Assembly (NCBI RefSeq): GCF_018304825.1
Contig: NZ_CP072648.1
Location: 2,091,501 to 2,155,500, forward strand
Direction of reading: 5' to 3'
DNA from: Chloracidobacterium validum
GTDB lineage: Bacteria > Acidobacteriota > Blastocatellia > Chloracidobacteriales > Chloracidobacteriaceae
Length of the DNA stretch: 64,000 nucleotides
The notes beneath the pieces are model-generated. The model did not search any database and had not been told where the DNA came from. It saw nothing but the letters and a program-made list of their open reading frames with translations. Numbering within the stretch: position 1 is the stretch's first letter; every line of letters begins with the position of its first letter. The position numbers and the translations under genes are program-made. Of the stretch, positions 24,699 to 33,576 are shown one piece after another.

Positions 24699-26408
24699 TC
24701 AGAACCAGGTCTTCACCGCCAGTTCATAGGGCAGTTGGTGGAACGTGATGCGAAGTCGCGCGAGCTTGGCCTTGTCGAAGCGCGCGCGCGCCCCATACAC
24801 CACGCGCGGGCCGTCAAAGCTGGGCAGCGCCTCGTCCAGCACGGCTAGTGTGCGGCTGTTGAGCACGTTGCCGCCCAGGTCCGATTTGTCTCTGAGGATG
24901 CCGTTGTAGAGCAGATAGATGGCGCGGCCCTCGTGCACGCCGAGCAGCAGCGAATCAGCCGGGCCCGTGTAGCCGGTGCCGGTCTCGGCAAACCAGACGA
25001 ACTCGGCCAGTTGGGCAAAGGTCACGTCCGGGCGGATAGAACCATCCGCCCGGAACAACGGCTCCTCCGACAAGCGGCAAAACTGGAAGCCGCCGCCAAG
25101 GCCAGCGACGGCTCGGCCTTTGGCGTTGGTGTAGCCCTCGGCCACGTGCTTCACACGATTGCGCGTGACGTCGCGGGCGATGTTCCCGTCCATCTCGACA
25201 AGGATGAAGCGGCGGTGGCCGCCGTCTTCGGCTTTTGCTTGAGCACCCCATGCCCGGTGGTGCCAGAGCCTGCGTAGCTGTCCAGCACCAGCGCCGTGGG
25301 ATCGTTCATCATTTGAAGAATGCGTTCAATCAGCTCGACGGGCTTGGGCGTGTCGAACAGGTCGGCGGTGTTGAACACGTCGCGCAGGAATGCCTTGGCC
25401 TGCCGCATCGTCGGCAGGTCGGCCCAGATGCTTGGGTAAGGGCGCTTGGGGTCTTCTGGCGCGTACTCGCGCGTGTAGGGCTCCCATTGCGCTCAAACCC
25501 AACCCAAGCCATTCTGATGCCGCGTACTCGCGCGTGTAGGGCTCCCATACCGTCTGCCCCGGGCGTTCGCGCTGCTTCCAGATCAGGGTGCCGGCTGCCT
25601 TGTGGCGATCAATTCCGGCTCGACCCATTGCCCAGACAGCCTCCTCTCCGTTGTCATGGGTTGGGTGGACCTCGCTGCCATCGGGCGCGGTCAGAGGGAA
25701 GTACATCGTCGGGCGATCTCGCCGCAGACTGTTTCGCCCATTCTTCTTGAGCAGTCGGTCGCGGTAGCGGCGCCCTTCCTCATCGACCCGACCGTAGGCC
25801 TCGACAATGCCCGGCGCGGACATCTGCGCGAGCTTCAGGCGATCCTTGCTGCGGGCGTAGGCCAGCACGTATTCATGGTCTGGCGTAAGCGGGACTTTGT
25901 TGTCGTTCGGGCTATCGACCTTACGCCAAATGAAGCCAGTGATGAAGTTGCGAGCACCAAAGACTTCGTCCATCAGAGTCCGAAGGTTGCCGACCTCGTT
26001 GTCATCAATGGACACGAAGATCGCGCCGTCGTCGCGTAGGAACTGCTTCAGCAGCACGAGCCGCGGATACATCATGCACAGCCAGCGGTCGTGCCTATCC
26101 AGTGTCTCGCCTTCCTTGCCCACCACCTCGCCCAGCCACTTGCGGATCTCCGGGCTGTTGACGTTGTCGTTGTAAACCCAGCCCTCGTTGCCGGTGTTGT
26201 AGGGCGGATCGATGTAGATGCACTTCACCTGTCCCGCATAGCGGGGCAGCAGGGACTTGAGCGCATGCAGGTTGTCACCCTGCACGATGAGGTTGCCGCT
26301 CCCACTGTCGCCACCGGACAGCCCGGGCACCGGCTCCAGCAGGCGGAAGGGGACTTCCTTGTGATGCTTGACGACGGCTTCCTTGCCTATCCAGTTCAGT
26401 GTAGGCAT
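24699..26408 (-). pseudogene. Type III DNA methyltransferase (Mod), two frameshifts
   Basis: N-terminal part from the ATG at 26408: MPTLNWIGKEAVVKHHKEVP, then LIVQGDNLHALKSLLPRYAG and motif IV IYIDPPYNTGNEGW, an adenine-N6 beta-class signature. Frame is lost at WEPYTREYA, where a 28-bp block is duplicated 61 bp apart. The expected sequence resumes in another frame (MRQAKAFLRDVFNTADLFDTPKP, motif I LDSYAGSGTTGHGVLKQ) and shifts again near 25231-25245. It then continues as AEDGGHRRFILVEMDGNIARD to ITFHQLPYELAVKTWF at 24699. The order DPPY before FxGxG and the adjacent Res make it type III. As sequenced it cannot give a full enzyme. Confidence 0.87.
25459..25547. repeat. 28-bp direct repeat, 61 bp apart, that breaks mod
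   Basis: Copies at 25459-25486 and 25520-25547 (CGCGTACTCGCG...GCTCCCAT) are identical and separated by 33 bp. Removing one copy plus the spacer (61 bp, not a multiple of 3) would restore the mod reading frame, so this looks like a local duplication-insertion event. Confidence 0.9.
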
Positions 26409-26423
26409 GGCGCCTCGTGACCT

Positions 26424-26594
26424 TCAGTTCTGGCGGGCGTTGTTGCCGGCCGCGCTTTGTTCTTCATCGGCGTCCCCGGCGCGCACCCAGTCGTCCACCT
26501 CGGACAGCTTGAATTGCCGCAGCCGCCCGACGCGGTGCGCCGGCAGCCCGCGGTGTTCCCGTCAGCGATGGACGGTGTCCTCGGCCACGCCTCG
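26424..26594 (-). pseudogene. Excisionase-type helix-turn-helix regulator, remnant with nonsense codon
   Basis: Reading through a TGA at 26562-26564 gives RGVAEDTVHR-stop-REHRGLPAHRVGRL and then RQFKLSEVDDWVRAG. This matches the helix_turn_helix_17 pattern (V..DTV.RW....GLPAHRVGR..RF...EVD.W), with the stop standing where Trp is expected (TGG to TGA). The upstream part of the domain is not recognisable, so the N-terminus is also lost. It ends 15 bp before mod and was probably the first gene and regulator of the restriction operon. Confidence 0.65.
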
Positions 26595-27036
26595 CAATTC
26601 ACAACTATCAGTAAATACGCGATAGCTAGGAGATTGCGCAAGGTGTTGCTGGCCCACAAGCAAGCTTCTTGGGAATGGTCCAAGGTCTGGTATCAGTTGA
26701 TACTTAGCAGCGCGAGAACAAAGCCCGCGCAGAAACCAGCTCTTTTGTTTCAGCAACCGTTGCGCGCCGGCGCATTGGGCATTACGCTCCTCGCTTCCGA
26801 GTGATGTAGTCACCAGTCGGCCGAACAGTCACTGCCTTCCTGTTTCTGTGCCACTGCTGTTTCACAGGGGTAATCAACCAAACTATGTGTTACTGACCCT
26901 AACGTCATACCTGGAAGTTTCGAGAAGGCATCCGTGACGGCATGTTCCCAGGGCTTTAGTGGTTCGGCATCATAGTCTTTCGTTAAATAGGGCCTTGGGT
27001 GGTTGAGTGGAATCGCTATCGGGCGAAATAACAGTT
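26595..27036. other. Non-coding stretch at the island's right side
   Basis: About 440 bp without a credible gene on either strand. It holds the palindrome at 26690-26703, the presumed promoter of the restriction operon, and near its right end the motif TTGAGTGGAAT (27003-27013). That motif resembles the last codons of guaA (TTGAGTGGGAAT at 20038-20049). Confidence 0.5.
26690..26703. promoter_or_regulatory. 14-bp palindrome, possible operator of the restriction operon
   Basis: GTATCAGTTGATAC is an inverted repeat with 6-bp arms about 100 bp upstream of the recognisable part of the HTH remnant. Its place suggests a binding site for that regulator. Confidence 0.35.
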
Positions 27037-27852
27037 ATGTTCGTTGATTCGCACTGTCACGTAGATTTTCCCAGTTACGCCGAAGACCGGGCGGAAGTGC
27101 TCAACCGCGCGCGCGCGGCCGGCGTCGAAATGATGCTTGAAATTTGTGGTGGCGACATCGGGCGTGGGTCGCTGGACATCGGCATGGGAATCGTTGACCG
27201 GGAACCCGACGTGTACGGCGCGGTTGGCGTACACCCACACGACGCTGCCGATTATGGACCACCGCTGGAAGCCAAGCTGCTCGACCTGATGACGCACCCA
27301 AAGGTCATCGCCTGGGGTGAGATTGGACTGGATTACTACTACGACCGCTCGCCACGTCCGATGCAGCGCCAGGTGTTCACGCGGCAGATGACACTCGCCC
27401 GCGAACGCAACCTGCCGATCATTCTTCACATCCGTGACGCCGATGACGATATGGTCGCCATGCTGCGTGACTACTGGGTCGGCGTCGAGCGGCCGGGCAT
27501 TTTTCACTGCTTCAGCGGTTCTTGGAAGCTGATGGAAGCCGGCGTCGCGCTGGGCTTCCACATCTCGTTTTCGGGCAACGTGACCTTCAAGAAAAACCAC
27601 GAACTCCGTGCCATTGCCCGCGCCGTTCCGCGTGACCGTCTGCTCATTGAAACCGATTGCCCGTTTTTGTCGCCAGAACCCTTTCGGGGCAAACGCAACG
27701 AACCGGTGCGCGTCATCGAAGTCGCCCGGCAGTTGGCGCAGCTTCACGAAATGGACCTTGCCGACCTCGGCCGCCTGACAACGGCAAACTTTTACCGCCT
27801 CTTTCGCTTTGAAACACCTGTCTCGCCGGTGGCGACCAGTGGGACGGCATGA
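27037..27852 (+). CDS. tatD: TatD-family metal-dependent DNase
   Basis: 271 residues from the ATG at 27037. Metal-binding motif DSHCHVD is at residues 4-10, with further ligands in WGEIGLDYYY (Glu), LPIILHIRDADDD (His), FHCFSG (His) and IETDCPFLSPEP (Asp). TatD proteins are 3'-5' exonucleases or hydrolases linked to DNA repair and peroxide resistance. FRGKRNEPVRV and the TTANFYRLF tail are typical. Its stop overlaps the next gene's start as ATGA. Confidence 0.93.
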   Translation: MFVDSHCHVDFPSYAEDRAEVLNRARAAGVEMMLEICGGDIGRGSLDIGMGIVDREPDVYGAVGVHPHDAADYGPPLEAKLLDLMTHPKVIAWGEIGLDYYYDRSPRPMQRQVFTRQMTLARERNLPIILHIRDADDDMVAMLRDYWVGVERPGIFHCFSGSWKLMEAGVALGFHISFSGNVTFKKNHELRAIARAVPRDRLLIETDCPFLSPEPFRGKRNEPVRVIEVARQLAQLHEMDLADLGRLTTANFYRLFRFETPVSPVATSGTA

Positions 27853-29771
27853 GCCGCCTCATCCAAGTGGTTTTTGACCTCCTCGTGGTTGGGCTGCTGT
27901 TTTCGGGGTTACGCTTCGGCGGACACCTGATCGGGACAGCCCTGCGTCTGCCTACCGACCGGACAGCACTGGACGACCTGGCCCTGGGTGGCATTGGCGC
28001 GGCATGGCTGGCCTTTGCCGCGCAAACGTTTGGCGGCTACGGTCGGCCGCTGGCGTTTCTTTGGCTTGGACTGGGCTTGCTCGGACTTTGTGACCGGACG
28101 TGGTGGGCGGCCTGTGTTCAGTCCTGGCGCAGTCGGCAACCTGTTGGATGGGTGGCGCGCGCTGCCCAGGGCGTTGTGTTGCTGAGCCTCGGCAGCGCTT
28201 TGATAGCGGCGCTGGCCCCACCGGTTGCCAAGGATGCGCTCGTCTATCACTTGGCAGTTCAAAAGACCTATCTGGCGGCCGGGCGGTTCGTTGAGCTGCC
28301 ACACAACATTTTTGCCTACTTTCCACAGTTGGTTGAGGTTCTCTACGCCGTTGGACTGAGCGTGGGGAGTGACCGGACGGCCGCGCTCATCCACACCGGC
28401 TTTGGCGGCCTGCTGTGCGCCACCACCTACCGACTCGCCGGCCAGTGTGGACTCTCCACGCCGAGCCGGTGGCTGGCCACGGCGACGCTGGCGGCCACGC
28501 CCATGGTCTGGCTTGAAGCCGGGTGGCCCTACGTAGATTTGGCGCTGGCTTTCTATATCGGACAGACCATGGGCTGGCTGCTCAACTGGCAGGCAACCGA
28601 ACGCGCCAGCGCGCTGGTTTTGGCTGGCATCTTCTGTGGCGGCGCGGCCAGCATCAAATATCTCGCCTTGCCACTGGCCTTGGCGCTGACGCCGGTTTTG
28701 CTCGGATTGATGGCGGCACAATCGGTCGCGCCCTCGCTCTGGCGCGCGCTCCGCGTTCTGACGCTGTTTTTTGGCTTGCTGCTGGTGGCGGCCGCGCCGT
28801 GGTACGTCCGCAACCTCTGGCTGGTTCACAACCCGGTTTTTCCGATGCTCTACACGCTGTTTCCAACCCAAAGCACCGGGTGGGACGCCGACCGCGCCCG
28901 CCTGCATCTCGTATTTCTCCAGGGCTATGGCAGCGTGACGAAAGACTGGCTGGATTACGCCACGCTTCCCTGGCGCGTGTGTTGGTTGGCGCGCGCCGAC
29001 GACATCCGGCGCTATGACGGTGAAATCGGCATCGTGTACTTGGTCGTCGTTCTGGCCCTTCCCTTTTGGCGACGCATGAACTTGCCGGTGCGCAGCCTGA
29101 CGGGGTTCACGGTGTTCTTTTTTTGCCTGTGGGCGCTGTCGTCGCAACAGGTCCGCTTTTTGCTGCCGGTTCTCGCGCCAGCCGCGACGGTGAGCGCCTG
29201 GTTCGCGGTGGACTGGCTGGGTCCGGACGGACGGCTGCGCCAGACCGGGATACTGTGCCTTGGGCTGTTGATCGGGCTGAATACGCTGCGGACGGCGGAA
29301 CTCGCCGTTCAGGGTCAGTCGGTCGCCACGGGGCTAGGGCGGCTGTCGGCAGAACATTATCTTCGGTGGTATCTGCCGGAATACGCCAGCTTTCGCTTTC
29401 TGGCGGAGCACACCCCACCCCAGGCGCGGGTCTGGCTGGTCAACACCGGCGCACGAACGTACTACCTCGAACGTCCGTTCGTCACCGACTATGCTTTTGA
29501 GGATTACACGTTGGCGCGGATGGTTCGCGCCGCCCGCGCGCCGGATGAACTCGCGCGCCAGGTTGCGCAACTCGATGTGGATTGGCTACTCATCGCGCCG
29601 GACATCGTGTTCGACCCGCGCACAACCCCCTTTGAAAACGACACCGAACGAGCGCGCTTTGCCGATTACCTTCGGCAGCATGCCACGCTCGTTCGGCAGG
29701 ATGGGCGCTTGGCTCTGTTTCAGTTGCGCCATTCGGTGGCTTGGTCAGGCCGCCCGCGCTCCGGTGAGTAG
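27849..29771 (+). CDS. Polytopic membrane protein, probable GT-C-type glycosyltransferase
   Basis: 640 residues with about 12 hydrophobic segments up to residue 500 and a soluble C-terminal domain. The layout of helices and loops (LGSALIAALAPPVAKDALVYHLAVQKTYL; HNIFAYFPQLVEVLYAVGL; AAPWYVRNLWLVHNPVFPMLY) resembles the GT-C glycosyltransferases of family 39/83, which use polyprenyl-phosphate sugars to modify envelope glycans or proteins. The DxD-like acidic residues of the first loop cannot be assigned with confidence. It is coupled to tatD by ATGA and converges with the sigma gene, overlapping it by 27 bp at the 3' ends. Confidence 0.65.
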   Translation: MSRLIQVVFDLLVVGLLFSGLRFGGHLIGTALRLPTDRTALDDLALGGIGAAWLAFAAQTFGGYGRPLAFLWLGLGLLGLCDRTWWAACVQSWRSRQPVGWVARAAQGVVLLSLGSALIAALAPPVAKDALVYHLAVQKTYLAAGRFVELPHNIFAYFPQLVEVLYAVGLSVGSDRTAALIHTGFGGLLCATTYRLAGQCGLSTPSRWLATATLAATPMVWLEAGWPYVDLALAFYIGQTMGWLLNWQATERASALVLAGIFCGGAASIKYLALPLALALTPVLLGLMAAQSVAPSLWRALRVLTLFFGLLLVAAAPWYVRNLWLVHNPVFPMLYTLFPTQSTGWDADRARLHLVFLQGYGSVTKDWLDYATLPWRVCWLARADDIRRYDGEIGIVYLVVVLALPFWRRMNLPVRSLTGFTVFFFCLWALSSQQVRFLLPVLAPAATVSAWFAVDWLGPDGRLRQTGILCLGLLIGLNTLRTAELAVQGQSVATGLGRLSAEHYLRWYLPEYASFRFLAEHTPPQARVWLVNTGARTYYLERPFVTDYAFEDYTLARMVRAARAPDELARQVAQLDVDWLLIAPDIVFDPRTTPFENDTERARFADYLRQHATLVRQDGRLALFQLRHSVAWSGRPRSGE

Positions 29772-30470
29772 TTCTTGCATCCGGGCGCGTGCCTTGTGCA
29801 GTTGCGACTTGGACGTTCCGGCGCTGATACCGAGCAAGCCACCGATTTCCTCATGCTCATAACCCTTGAGGTCGTGCAGGATAAAGACCGTTCGGTAACC
29901 GCGTGGCAACTTTTTCACGGCGGAGAGCAGCGCCAGCTTATCCACCAGTGGCGTCTGCGACTGGCGAATCATGACCGGTGTCACATCTTCGGGCATCTCG
30001 CCTTCTTCGGTGACACTCTCAACGCGATTCGATTTTTTGCGGAAGTGCATGAGCACCTGATTGACGGCAATGCGGTGAAGCCAAGTCGTGAATGCAGCCT
30101 CGCCCCGGAAGCTGTCGAGTTTGCGGAGAACTTGCATGAACACCTCATGCGCAAGGTCTTCGGCGTCATTTGGGTTGCCGGTCATCCGCAGACAGATGGC
30201 GTACACGCGCCGATAGTGCTGGCGGTAGAGCGCCTCAAAGGTTTCGGACGAAGCCACAACCGCCGGTTCGGCTTCCGTAGCCGGTGGCAACGTCTCCGGC
30301 AGAGCATCTTCAGAATCGAACCCTTCATCCAATCCGGGAATGCCCGGTTCGAGACCGAACTCGTGGGTTAGATGTGGAATTTCATCCAGGCTTGATGAAG
30401 TCAGAACGGTAGCGGGTGAAGGGGTAAAAGCGACTGAGAATAAAGTGTCTTCAGTAGTCAACTGGCACAT
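29745..30470 (-). CDS. ECF-type RNA polymerase sigma factor with a long acidic N-terminal extension
   Basis: 241 residues from the ATG at 30470, fixed by AGGAGG 9 nt upstream. Region 2 is EALYRQHYRRVYAICLRMTGNPNDAEDLAHEVFMQVLRKLDSFRGEAAFTTWLHRIAVN; region 4 is LPRGYRTVFILHDLKGYEHEEIGGLLGISAGTSKSQLHKAR. The first 75 residues are acidic and low in complexity (IPGLDEGFDSEDALPETLPPATEAEP), which is unusual for this family. No anti-sigma gene is adjacent, so the extension may take part in control. A GGAAC...GTC pair upstream suggests possible self-activation. Confidence 0.92.
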   Translation of the reverse strand: MCQLTTEDTLFSVAFTPSPATVLTSSSLDEIPHLTHEFGLEPGIPGLDEGFDSEDALPETLPPATEAEPAVVASSETFEALYRQHYRRVYAICLRMTGNPNDAEDLAHEVFMQVLRKLDSFRGEAAFTTWLHRIAVNQVLMHFRKKSNRVESVTEEGEMPEDVTPVMIRQSQTPLVDKLALLSAVKKLPRGYRTVFILHDLKGYEHEEIGGLLGISAGTSKSQLHKARARMQELLTGARAA

Positions 30471-30519
30471 GGTGGAACGCCTCCTATCGTGGAAGTGGCA
30501 ATCACTGACTGCATATAAA

Positions 30520-30542
30520 GACAAGCTGCGTGCCAAAGTTCC
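30520..30542 (-). promoter_or_regulatory. Possible ECF-type promoter of the sigma gene
   Basis: On the minus strand GGAAC (30542-30538) is followed 15 nt later by GTC (30522-30520) and then TTTATATG. This resembles the GGAACTT / GTC-type elements of extracytoplasmic-function sigma factors, with spacing slightly shorter than usual, 50 bp before the sigma start. Confidence 0.3.
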
Positions 30543-30596
30543 CAGAAGACGGGCTAAAAAATGCCAACCCGCTTTTTTTCAGTGATTTAGGTCAAC

Positions 30597-30645
30597 AAAA
30601 ACGCGCTGCCGCGCCGCTGGCCAGGGCACCTGGCCAGCGGCGCGG
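30597..30645 (-). terminator. Rho-independent terminator of the M14 peptidase gene
   Basis: A perfect 17-bp stem (30609-30625 with 30629-30645) with a GCA/TGC loop is followed on the minus strand by CAGCGCG and TTTTT. It begins 37 bp after the peptidase stop and is the strongest hairpin in the window. Confidence 0.85.
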
Positions 30646-30681
30646 CGGCGGTGATCACACGATTTCGTGTACAGGGTTGGT

Positions 30682-33564
30682 TCAGCGCAGCCCCGTGCTA
30701 AACGTAATCGTTGGGCCAAAGATCAGCCCGTTGAGAAAAATACGGCGCTGCGCCTGCCAAATGGCGCGGTAGTGCGGATCGTCCGCAAACAAGATGACAT
30801 GGCCGGCGCCGAGCTGTTCCTCGATGACCGGTGCGGTGTTGCGCACAAAACGCTCCGTATTGCCTTTCCAAATAAAACCGGCGAGCGGGATGGGATTTTC
30901 AATGGTCAGTACGTTTGTGCCAGTCTTGGAAGGACGGAAGAACCGCTGACTGAGCAAGACTGGCATCTCCGCTTGCTCATGACTAAAGGTGAGGAAGTGT
31001 TCCCGGTTGACGACCGCTCGGAAAATAGCCCCTGGCAACGGCAGTGGCGCAGCCGACAGGGCTGTATCGGTTGGCGCTTGCTCCGCGCCTGAACCGACCT
31101 CGGCAGACTTTTTCTCATCTTTTGGGCTGGACTTTTTGCGACTCGGTTCGCCGTAGCGTGCCGCTGCACCGGTAGGTTCGTCCGTCGAGCCGGTATCTGA
31201 CGTTTTTTTATCTGGCGTTTTTTCGCCGGCCGACGCGGTTTGTCCGTCTTTTCCGGCCTCGTCATCCGCGTCAATCAGGCGCGCGCTGGTCAGATCGGTC
31301 TCCTTGTGGGACGCGAAGGCGGCCGCGCCGCCCAAGCAAATCAGTGTCCCTCCTTCCTGACACCAGAGTTTGAGCCGCTCAAGCCCCTCTTTGCCAAAGG
31401 CTCGGCGGTAGGCTCCTGGCGAACCATCCGGCAGAATGAGGACGTTGAACTCGCCCAAACGGAGGTCCAGGAAGGTGTCCACCGTGATGGGTGTGAACTC
31501 CATGCCGATGTCATTGGCCAGCATGAACCACAGCGCCCCGTATGAGGTTTGGCTTACGCCTTCCTGGGCAATGACAGCCACACGGGGTGGACGCAGGGTG
31601 TAAATGCCCTCCGAACCAACGCCAGTGATACCGGTGTCGGTGTAGGCTGAATTGACGGCTTGCACTTCGACGCCACAGGCTGCCGCCAACGCGGCCAGCC
31701 GCGTGTGCAGCGTTTCAGGGTTTCGCTCAACGCGCAAAACAAAGCTGCCCCGCGGATACGTGCGCTCGCCGGCCCGCAGGGGACGAACGGCCGTTGCCAG
31801 CCGATACCCTTCCTGCAAAAGCTGAAGCGCCAGCTTGGCGGCGGCATCGGAGTCATAAGCAAACACATAGGCGGTTTTGGCCGGCGCCGGCGACTGGGGT
31901 GGTGAGACCACAACCGATGCCACCGGGGTGGCGCTCACGGCTGGACGGCTGCCGGACCAGTAGGCCGGAACATCCAGCGCCAACGGGAGCGACCAGGCCG
32001 TAATGTCGTAAAACTCGGTTTCTTCCTTGGGCGCGTTTGCGCCACGGTTCGCATTGCGGCGGACTTTTTCCAGTTGACGCTCGATAAACGCTCGATCTTG
32101 CTTCGTGTCGGGTTCAAGCAGTGACTTCGCCAGTCGTCCGCGTGGCTGGTCGAGCGACACGATGAGCGTTCCAGGCGGAAAGTCCCGCGTTGGCTGTACG
32201 CGCCCGGCGTAGTCATGAACGGCTTTCAGCGTGAAAGCCGCCGTGGCCGTTTGTACTTCCACGCCGTGGTATAGCAGGGTTTGGACCAGCCGCTTGCGGC
32301 GCGTCGGGTCGCCCTCCGGCGGGAATACCACGCACTGCAATGGGCCTTGCTTCCCCTCGGCGATGGATTGGACGAAAAACGCCCGGTAGTCGCGCAACCG
32401 CGCCACGCGATTGGCGGCCGCCGTCTGTAGCGTGGCAAACGATGCCGTCACATGCCGGGCAATCCCATCCCGCAACGTCAGGATGGTTTCGTCGTCCCGC
32501 CGCCAGTTGAGTCCCTTCCAGCCGCCGCCATCGGTTTCATAGGTCATGCCGGTTGCGCCGTTGAGCGACGACCAGCTATCCCAGTAGCCGGGATAAAACA
32601 GGTCAAACACGTCCCGGACGTAGTATTGCCACCCATAGCGGTCAAATGCCGCCGCATTGCCGCGGCCGAAAATATCCAGCCACTTGTCGGATTGCCCCCG
32701 GTCGAGGTTCGGGTTGATGGGCAATGCCGCCGGTGGGAAGAAGTAGTTGACCGTCTGCCCATGGTGGTCGGCGCACACCTGCGGATGCCACTCCAGAAAA
32801 GCCTGCATTGCCGACTGTGATTCGACCTGCGACGCCACGAGCAAGTCCCGATTGAGGTCGAACAAATAGTGATTCAACCGACCATAGATGCTCCACGGCT
32901 CGCGGTGCTCGATGGCAAACGGTTCTGGGCGACCGATGCCCACGGCATTGTACCAAGTGACAAACCGCTCATGCCCATCCGGGTTTTGGCAGGGATTGAT
33001 GACCACCACGACTTGGTCGAGCAGGTCACGAATCATCGGGTTCTGGCTGGCAACCAAGTCATAGAGCACCTGGATCATGGCTTCAAACCCGGCCGATTCA
33101 TTCCCGTGAATGCTGTAGGCGAGCCAGACGATAATCGGTAGGTCCTGAGTGAGCGACTCAGCCGCGGCGTCCGAGAGCTGGCGCGGGTCGGCGAGCTTGG
33201 CGGCGTTGGCTTTGATGGCATCCAGGCGCGCAATGTTTTTTGGCGCGCTGACAACCAGGGTGTAAAGCGTCCGGTGCTCGGACGTGCGCCCCCGTTCAAA
33301 GACCCGAAGACGGTCAGACTTGGCGGCGTAATCGCGCACGACCCGCTCGAAGTTCGCATAGTTCGTGTGAAAGTCCCCGATGTCATAACCAAAGGTCGTC
33401 CAGGGCGAAACAAAGTCCGGCGAATGGGGGCCAAACTGCCGGAAATCAAAATCCACGGCGGATGTCACCGGCGCGGGAGGCAACTGGGCAAAGGAAGGCG
33501 GCAGCGGCATGAGCAAAAAAATTAGGCAGAACAGAGCAACCAAGGGGGTTTTCAGAGGTTTCAT
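30682..33564 (-). CDS. Secreted M14-family zinc carboxypeptidase with C-terminal glutamine-amidotransferase-like region
   Basis: 960 residues from the ATG at 33564, which begins a clean signal peptide (MKPLKTPLVALFCLIFLLMPLPPSFAQ). The peptidase domain has zinc ligands in YSIHGNESAGFEAM (His, Glu) and ADHHG (His), NPDGHERF, and the general base in MTYETDGGG. The downstream half includes a class I GATase-like part (RVAVIAQEGVSQTSYGALWFMLANDIGMEF; GGTLICLGGAAAFA). Before the final domain there is a Lys/Ser/Asp-rich insert of about 80 residues (KDGQTASAGEKTPDKKTSD...). The architecture matches large acidobacterial M14 peptidases of unknown substrate. A strong terminator follows. Confidence 0.88.
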   Translation of the reverse strand: MKPLKTPLVALFCLIFLLMPLPPSFAQLPPAPVTSAVDFDFRQFGPHSPDFVSPWTTFGYDIGDFHTNYANFERVVRDYAAKSDRLRVFERGRTSEHRTLYTLVVSAPKNIARLDAIKANAAKLADPRQLSDAAAESLTQDLPIIVWLAYSIHGNESAGFEAMIQVLYDLVASQNPMIRDLLDQVVVVINPCQNPDGHERFVTWYNAVGIGRPEPFAIEHREPWSIYGRLNHYLFDLNRDLLVASQVESQSAMQAFLEWHPQVCADHHGQTVNYFFPPAALPINPNLDRGQSDKWLDIFGRGNAAAFDRYGWQYYVRDVFDLFYPGYWDSWSSLNGATGMTYETDGGGWKGLNWRRDDETILTLRDGIARHVTASFATLQTAAANRVARLRDYRAFFVQSIAEGKQGPLQCVVFPPEGDPTRRKRLVQTLLYHGVEVQTATAAFTLKAVHDYAGRVQPTRDFPPGTLIVSLDQPRGRLAKSLLEPDTKQDRAFIERQLEKVRRNANRGANAPKEETEFYDITAWSLPLALDVPAYWSGSRPAVSATPVASVVVSPPQSPAPAKTAYVFAYDSDAAAKLALQLLQEGYRLATAVRPLRAGERTYPRGSFVLRVERNPETLHTRLAALAAACGVEVQAVNSAYTDTGITGVGSEGIYTLRPPRVAVIAQEGVSQTSYGALWFMLANDIGMEFTPITVDTFLDLRLGEFNVLILPDGSPGAYRRAFGKEGLERLKLWCQEGGTLICLGGAAAFASHKETDLTSARLIDADDEAGKDGQTASAGEKTPDKKTSDTGSTDEPTGAAARYGEPSRKKSSPKDEKKSAEVGSGAEQAPTDTALSAAPLPLPGAIFRAVVNREHFLTFSHEQAEMPVLLSQRFFRPSKTGTNVLTIENPIPLAGFIWKGNTERFVRNTAPVIEEQLGAGHVILFADDPHYRAIWQAQRRIFLNGLIFGPTITFSTGLR

Positions 33565-33576
33565 GGTAAATCGGCG

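Noticed and set aside
26457-26804. 115-codon plus-strand frame at the island's right side
   Set aside because: Antisense to the HTH remnant for a third of its length and without any family pattern elsewhere.
27909-29147. 412-codon open frame on the minus strand
   Set aside because: Antisense to the coupled membrane protein, rich in Arg/Gln/Gly and without motifs.
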